Assembly: GCA_013112685.1 (NCBI GenBank)
Contig: JABFGC010000002.1
Coordinates: 2,180,902 to 2,244,901, forward strand
DNA from: Chloroflexota bacterium
GTDB lineage: Bacteria; Chloroflexota; Anaerolineae; Anaerolineales; Villigracilaceae
Direction: 5' to 3'
Length of the DNA: 64,000 nucleotides
Shown: piece after piece, positions 61,392 to 64,000 of the stretch
Layout of the letters: every line of letters starts with the position of its first letter
Position numbering within the stretch: position 1 is the first letter of the stretch
The notes under the pieces: model-generated
What the model saw: only the letters and a program-made list of their open reading frames with translations
What the model was told of the DNA's origin: nothing
Database searches by the model: none
Made by a program: the position numbers and the translations under genes

Positions 61392-63494
61392 ATGGCTGAG
61401 TGGATCGGGCAGACGATTGGCAAAGTCCGCATCGAAAAATACCTTGCGCATGGAGGCATGGCAGAGGTCTACCGCGGAACGCACCTCACCCTCGACCGCC
61501 CCGTCGCGGTCAAAGTCATGCACAGTTACGTCGAGTCCGATTCCGATCTGCTGGCGCGCTTCCAGCGCGAGGCGAAGGCGGTTGCCGCGCTGCGCCACCC
61601 CAACATCGTCCAAATCTACGATTTCGATACGCACAAGAACCATCCCTACATCGTGATGGAATATCTCAGCGGTCCACCGCTGGCGGCGTACATGCGCGAC
61701 CTGCACCAGAGGGGCGCGAAAATGTCGCTCGATCAGATCGCACACTTTCTCAAGGCGCTCGCCGCCGGGCTGGATTACGCCCATGCGCAGGGCATCGTCC
61801 ACCGCGACATCAAACCCGGCAATATCATCCTCCACAACACGAGCGGAACTTACTCTGCCGGGGAACTCCCAGCCGGGACGGAACCCATCATCACCGACTT
61901 CGGGCTGGCGCGCATCACGACCGCCGCCACACAGACCGAGGCTGGCGTGGTGAACGGGACGCCCGCTTACATGTCGCCGGAGCAGGCGCACGGCATGGCG
62001 GTGGACCATCGTTCGGACATTTACTCGCTCGGCGTGGTGTTGTACGAAATGCTGGCAGGGCGTCTGCCCTTCGACGGCGCTTCCTCGTTGGGCGTCATCC
62101 TCAAACACATCACCGAGACGCCGCCGGTCATCGAAGGCGTTGGAGCGGAGATCCAAGCCGTCATCGAAAAGGCGCTGGCAAAAGACCCGGATAAACGTCA
62201 TCAAAGCGCGCGCAGCCTGCTCGTGGATTTTTATCACGCGGTCGGGATGCACTCCGAAGCCGAGACGATCCATTCGCTTCGCATTCGGACCCCGTTCCCT
62301 GTTTCTGAGCCAAAAAAGCGGACTCAACGCCGCCGCAGTTTCCTGTGGATCGGCGCAGGCGCGCTCGCCTGTGCCTGTGTCGGGGTTTTTCTCACAAGCG
62401 CCGTCGGTCTCTCTGCGTTGACCTTGTTTCCGCACTCCACGCCCACGCCAGTCGCCGACACCGCCTCACACACCGAAGTCCCATCGGATTCGGTGAACCC
62501 GCTTTCGCAGGAGTCGCCGCCGCCCGAATCATTTCTTGGGGTGCTGCGCTTCCAGGGCGCAATGGACCAGGTGACCATCAGCGCTTCCATCCCGGACCCG
62601 GAAGCCGGATTCCAATACGAAGCCTGGCTCATAGACGACAGCGGCGAAGTCCTGAAAAGCCTGGGCATCCTTGAAAAGAACAACTCCGGTCAATACACGC
62701 TGACCTACACTGACCCGCAGAGCCGCAACCTGTTGGATGGTTTCAACCGCATGGAAATCACGCTGGAAACCGTCCCGGATGCCAGCCCAAACCCATCCGA
62801 AAATATCGCGTATTCGTCCGGCATTCCGGGCGGCGCATTGACTCACGTCCGGCATGTGCTGGTCAGTTTTGGAGCCACGCCCGGGCAGGTCGGTCTGGTC
62901 AATGGGCTGGTGGATTCTGCCGCGCTTATCCAGGAATCAGCCGCAGCGCTGCAAACGGCGTATGAAAACGGCGACGATGAAGCCATGCAAGCCAGCGCCG
63001 AAGCCATCATCAACGTCATCGCCGGGAGCCAGAGCCAGGACTTCAAGGATTGGGATGGAGACGGAAAAATCAACAACCCCGGCGACGGCTACGGCTTGCT
63101 GTTAAACGGCGACCAGGCGGGATACATCGAAGGGACGATCACGCACGCCGAACTTTCCGCCGGCTCGGACGATGCCACCGCCAACATCAAACTGCACGGC
63201 GGACACGTCGCTGTCAGCGCGAGAAATGTCGAGGAATGGGCAACCCAGCTTCGGGACGTCGCGATGCGGATCGTTCAATCCGACGCCGACCAGGCCGCGG
63301 AAGCGGATATCCGCCTGCTGGTTTCGCTGGCAAATCAAATCCACGACGGCATTGATCTTGACGGAAGCGAAAGCATTGACCCGGTTCCCGGCGAGGGCGG
63401 GGCGGTCACGGCGTTGGAACATGCGGAGTACATGAGCGACATGCAGTTGATGGCTGGCGCAAATCAAATGCCCCCGGCGGACGCCAAACCATAA
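61392..63494 (+). CDS. PknB-type Ser/Thr protein kinase with extracellular sensor part
   Basis: Residues ~1-280 are a Hanks-type kinase: glycine-rich loop KYLAHGGMAEVYRG, catalytic Lys VAVKVM, YAHAQGIVHRDIKPGNIILH (HRD), ITDFGLAR (DFG), GTPAYMSPEQA and DHRSDIYSLGVVLYEM. A transmembrane segment is at ~318-340 (FLWIGAGALACACVGVFLTS). Outside it, residues ~390-480 resemble an anti-sigma-factor RskA-like beta domain (YEAWLIDDSGEVLKSLGIL), and DWDGDGKINNPGDGYG at ~555 is an EF-hand/dockerin-like Ca-binding loop. No PASTA repeats. Probably senses an outside cue. Confidence 0.88.
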   Translation: MAEWIGQTIGKVRIEKYLAHGGMAEVYRGTHLTLDRPVAVKVMHSYVESDSDLLARFQREAKAVAALRHPNIVQIYDFDTHKNHPYIVMEYLSGPPLAAYMRDLHQRGAKMSLDQIAHFLKALAAGLDYAHAQGIVHRDIKPGNIILHNTSGTYSAGELPAGTEPIITDFGLARITTAATQTEAGVVNGTPAYMSPEQAHGMAVDHRSDIYSLGVVLYEMLAGRLPFDGASSLGVILKHITETPPVIEGVGAEIQAVIEKALAKDPDKRHQSARSLLVDFYHAVGMHSEAETIHSLRIRTPFPVSEPKKRTQRRRSFLWIGAGALACACVGVFLTSAVGLSALTLFPHSTPTPVADTASHTEVPSDSVNPLSQESPPPESFLGVLRFQGAMDQVTISASIPDPEAGFQYEAWLIDDSGEVLKSLGILEKNNSGQYTLTYTDPQSRNLLDGFNRMEITLETVPDASPNPSENIAYSSGIPGGALTHVRHVLVSFGATPGQVGLVNGLVDSAALIQESAAALQTAYENGDDEAMQASAEAIINVIAGSQSQDFKDWDGDGKINNPGDGYGLLLNGDQAGYIEGTITHAELSAGSDDATANIKLHGGHVAVSARNVEEWATQLRDVAMRIVQSDADQAAEADIRLLVSLANQIHDGIDLDGSESIDPVPGEGGAVTALEHAEYMSDMQLMAGANQMPPADAKP

Positions 63495-63607
63495 CCCGGC
63501 GGTTTGCAGCAGAGCGGGGCAGGCAAGGTATTCTCCATACCCTAGTAGGGTGTAAATTTCCGGGATGTCCTGTATAAACGAATGAGACCAGTCATAAGGA
63601 GATTGTC

Positions 63608-64000
63608 ATGGCAATCGTAACTGCTGAAACGTTTGTGCAAGCCCCGTTGAAATTCGCCTACCGCGCGTTCACGAATTCCACGTCCCTGCGCGAGTGGCTG
63701 TGCGACACCGCCACCGTGGAGCCGCATCCGCGCGGGCGCATGTACCTGTGGTGGCGCGGCGATTTCTACTCCAGCGGGCATTACCTGGCATTGGAAGAAA
63801 ACCAATGCGTCAAGTTCCGCTGGTATTCGAGCATAGACCCCGCCCCCACTGAAGTGACCGTCACCTTCACGGAGAAGGATGGCGGCGTGAACGTCCGCAT
63901 GGACCATGAAGTGCCGGACGATGAATCATGGAAAAAGATGGCGGTCGGCTTCCGCGAGAACTGGGAGAGCAGCCTGCGAAATCTCAAATCGGTTTTGGAA
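63608..64000 (+). CDS. SRPBCC/AHSA1-type protein (incomplete, runs off the window)
   Basis: 131 codons are visible: VTAETFVQAPLKFAYRAFTNSTSLREWLCD, GRMYLWWRGDFYSSGHYLALEENQCVKFRW, VTVTFTEKDGGVNVRMDHE and ESWKKMAVGFRENWESSLRNLKSVLE match the AHSA1 branch of the START-like (Bet v 1) fold, which binds small hydrophobic ligands or Hsp90. AAGGAGA precedes the ATG. The end is outside the window. Confidence 0.75.
   Translation, partial: MAIVTAETFVQAPLKFAYRAFTNSTSLREWLCDTATVEPHPRGRMYLWWRGDFYSSGHYLALEENQCVKFRWYSSIDPAPTEVTVTFTEKDGGVNVRMDHEVPDDESWKKMAVGFRENWESSLRNLKSVLE

Noticed and set aside
61254..62435. Minus-strand open frame of 393 codons opposite the kinase
   Set aside because: Antisense shadow of the kinase domain; no motifs.
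1..64000. tRNA, rRNA or tmRNA genes
   Set aside because: None was recognised by eye on either strand. A covariance-model scan would be needed to be sure.

Overview
The window looks like part of a chromosome from an uncultured Chloroflexota bacterium, most likely class Anaerolineae. This is inferred, since no rRNA gene is present. Support comes from a four-subunit 2-oxoacid:ferredoxin oxidoreductase, Thr/Pro-rich linkers in secreted proteins, many Chloroflexota-style lipoproteins, frequent GTG/TTG starts, and a GC-rich backbone interrupted by an AT-rich accessory block.

Layout. (1) 0.7-18.1 kb is housekeeping: korDABC, a PD-(D/E)XK nuclease-like protein, a NYN-domain protein, a DUF1385 membrane protein, an M20 peptidase, a family-5 peptide-binding protein, secG, a PHP phosphoesterase, the rpsF-ssb-rpsR-PPIase cluster, a CBS protein, a beta-propeller lipoprotein and a thiolase. 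About 15 single-base indels interrupt genes here and at 23.7-23.8 kb, most in GGNCC/CCAGG-like contexts or homopolymers. They look like unpolished long-read errors rather than real decay. (2) 18.3-46.5 kb is the centrepiece: one full secreted RHS/YD-repeat protein with its own promoter, followed on the same strand by nine further C-terminal tip cassettes, most of them start-less, that repeat the end of the RHS core and then diverge. Most tips are followed at once by a membrane protein or lipoprotein that is a likely immunity partner. Four tips form one family (three with an intact HExxH; the fourth is cut short before that point), one has a GHSAG serine-hydrolase motif, and the others are unrecognised. 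Three HExxH tips are each followed by a lipoprotein of one family marked by C-x-x-P-C-[FW]. An IS110 element, an IS4-like element, an IS66 relic carrying a 110-bp MITE, two truncated integrases and several hairpin micro-insertions are embedded in the array. (3) 46.5-64 kb returns to intact housekeeping genes: cysteine desulfurase, two GT-C-like membrane paralogues around a helix-hairpin-helix protein, phosphohexomutase, TatD nuclease, polyprenyl synthase, a DUF177 protein, a GT87-type transferase, metG with a Met-rich leader peptide and terminator, a DUF104-like/retropepsin pair, a membrane TIR protein, a PknB-type kinase and the start of an SRPBCC protein.

How it fits together. The RHS locus reads as a polymorphic-toxin system in which homologous recombination through the shared end of the core could swap downstream tip/immunity cassettes onto the expressed gene. 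Lipoprotein partners suit a mostly single-membrane cell, because they would meet incoming toxins outside the membrane. The metG leader (strong promoter, near-leaderless ORF with five Met in ten codons, intrinsic terminator) suggests ribosome-mediated attenuation of methionyl-tRNA synthetase. Several families of short palindromes are scattered between and inside genes.
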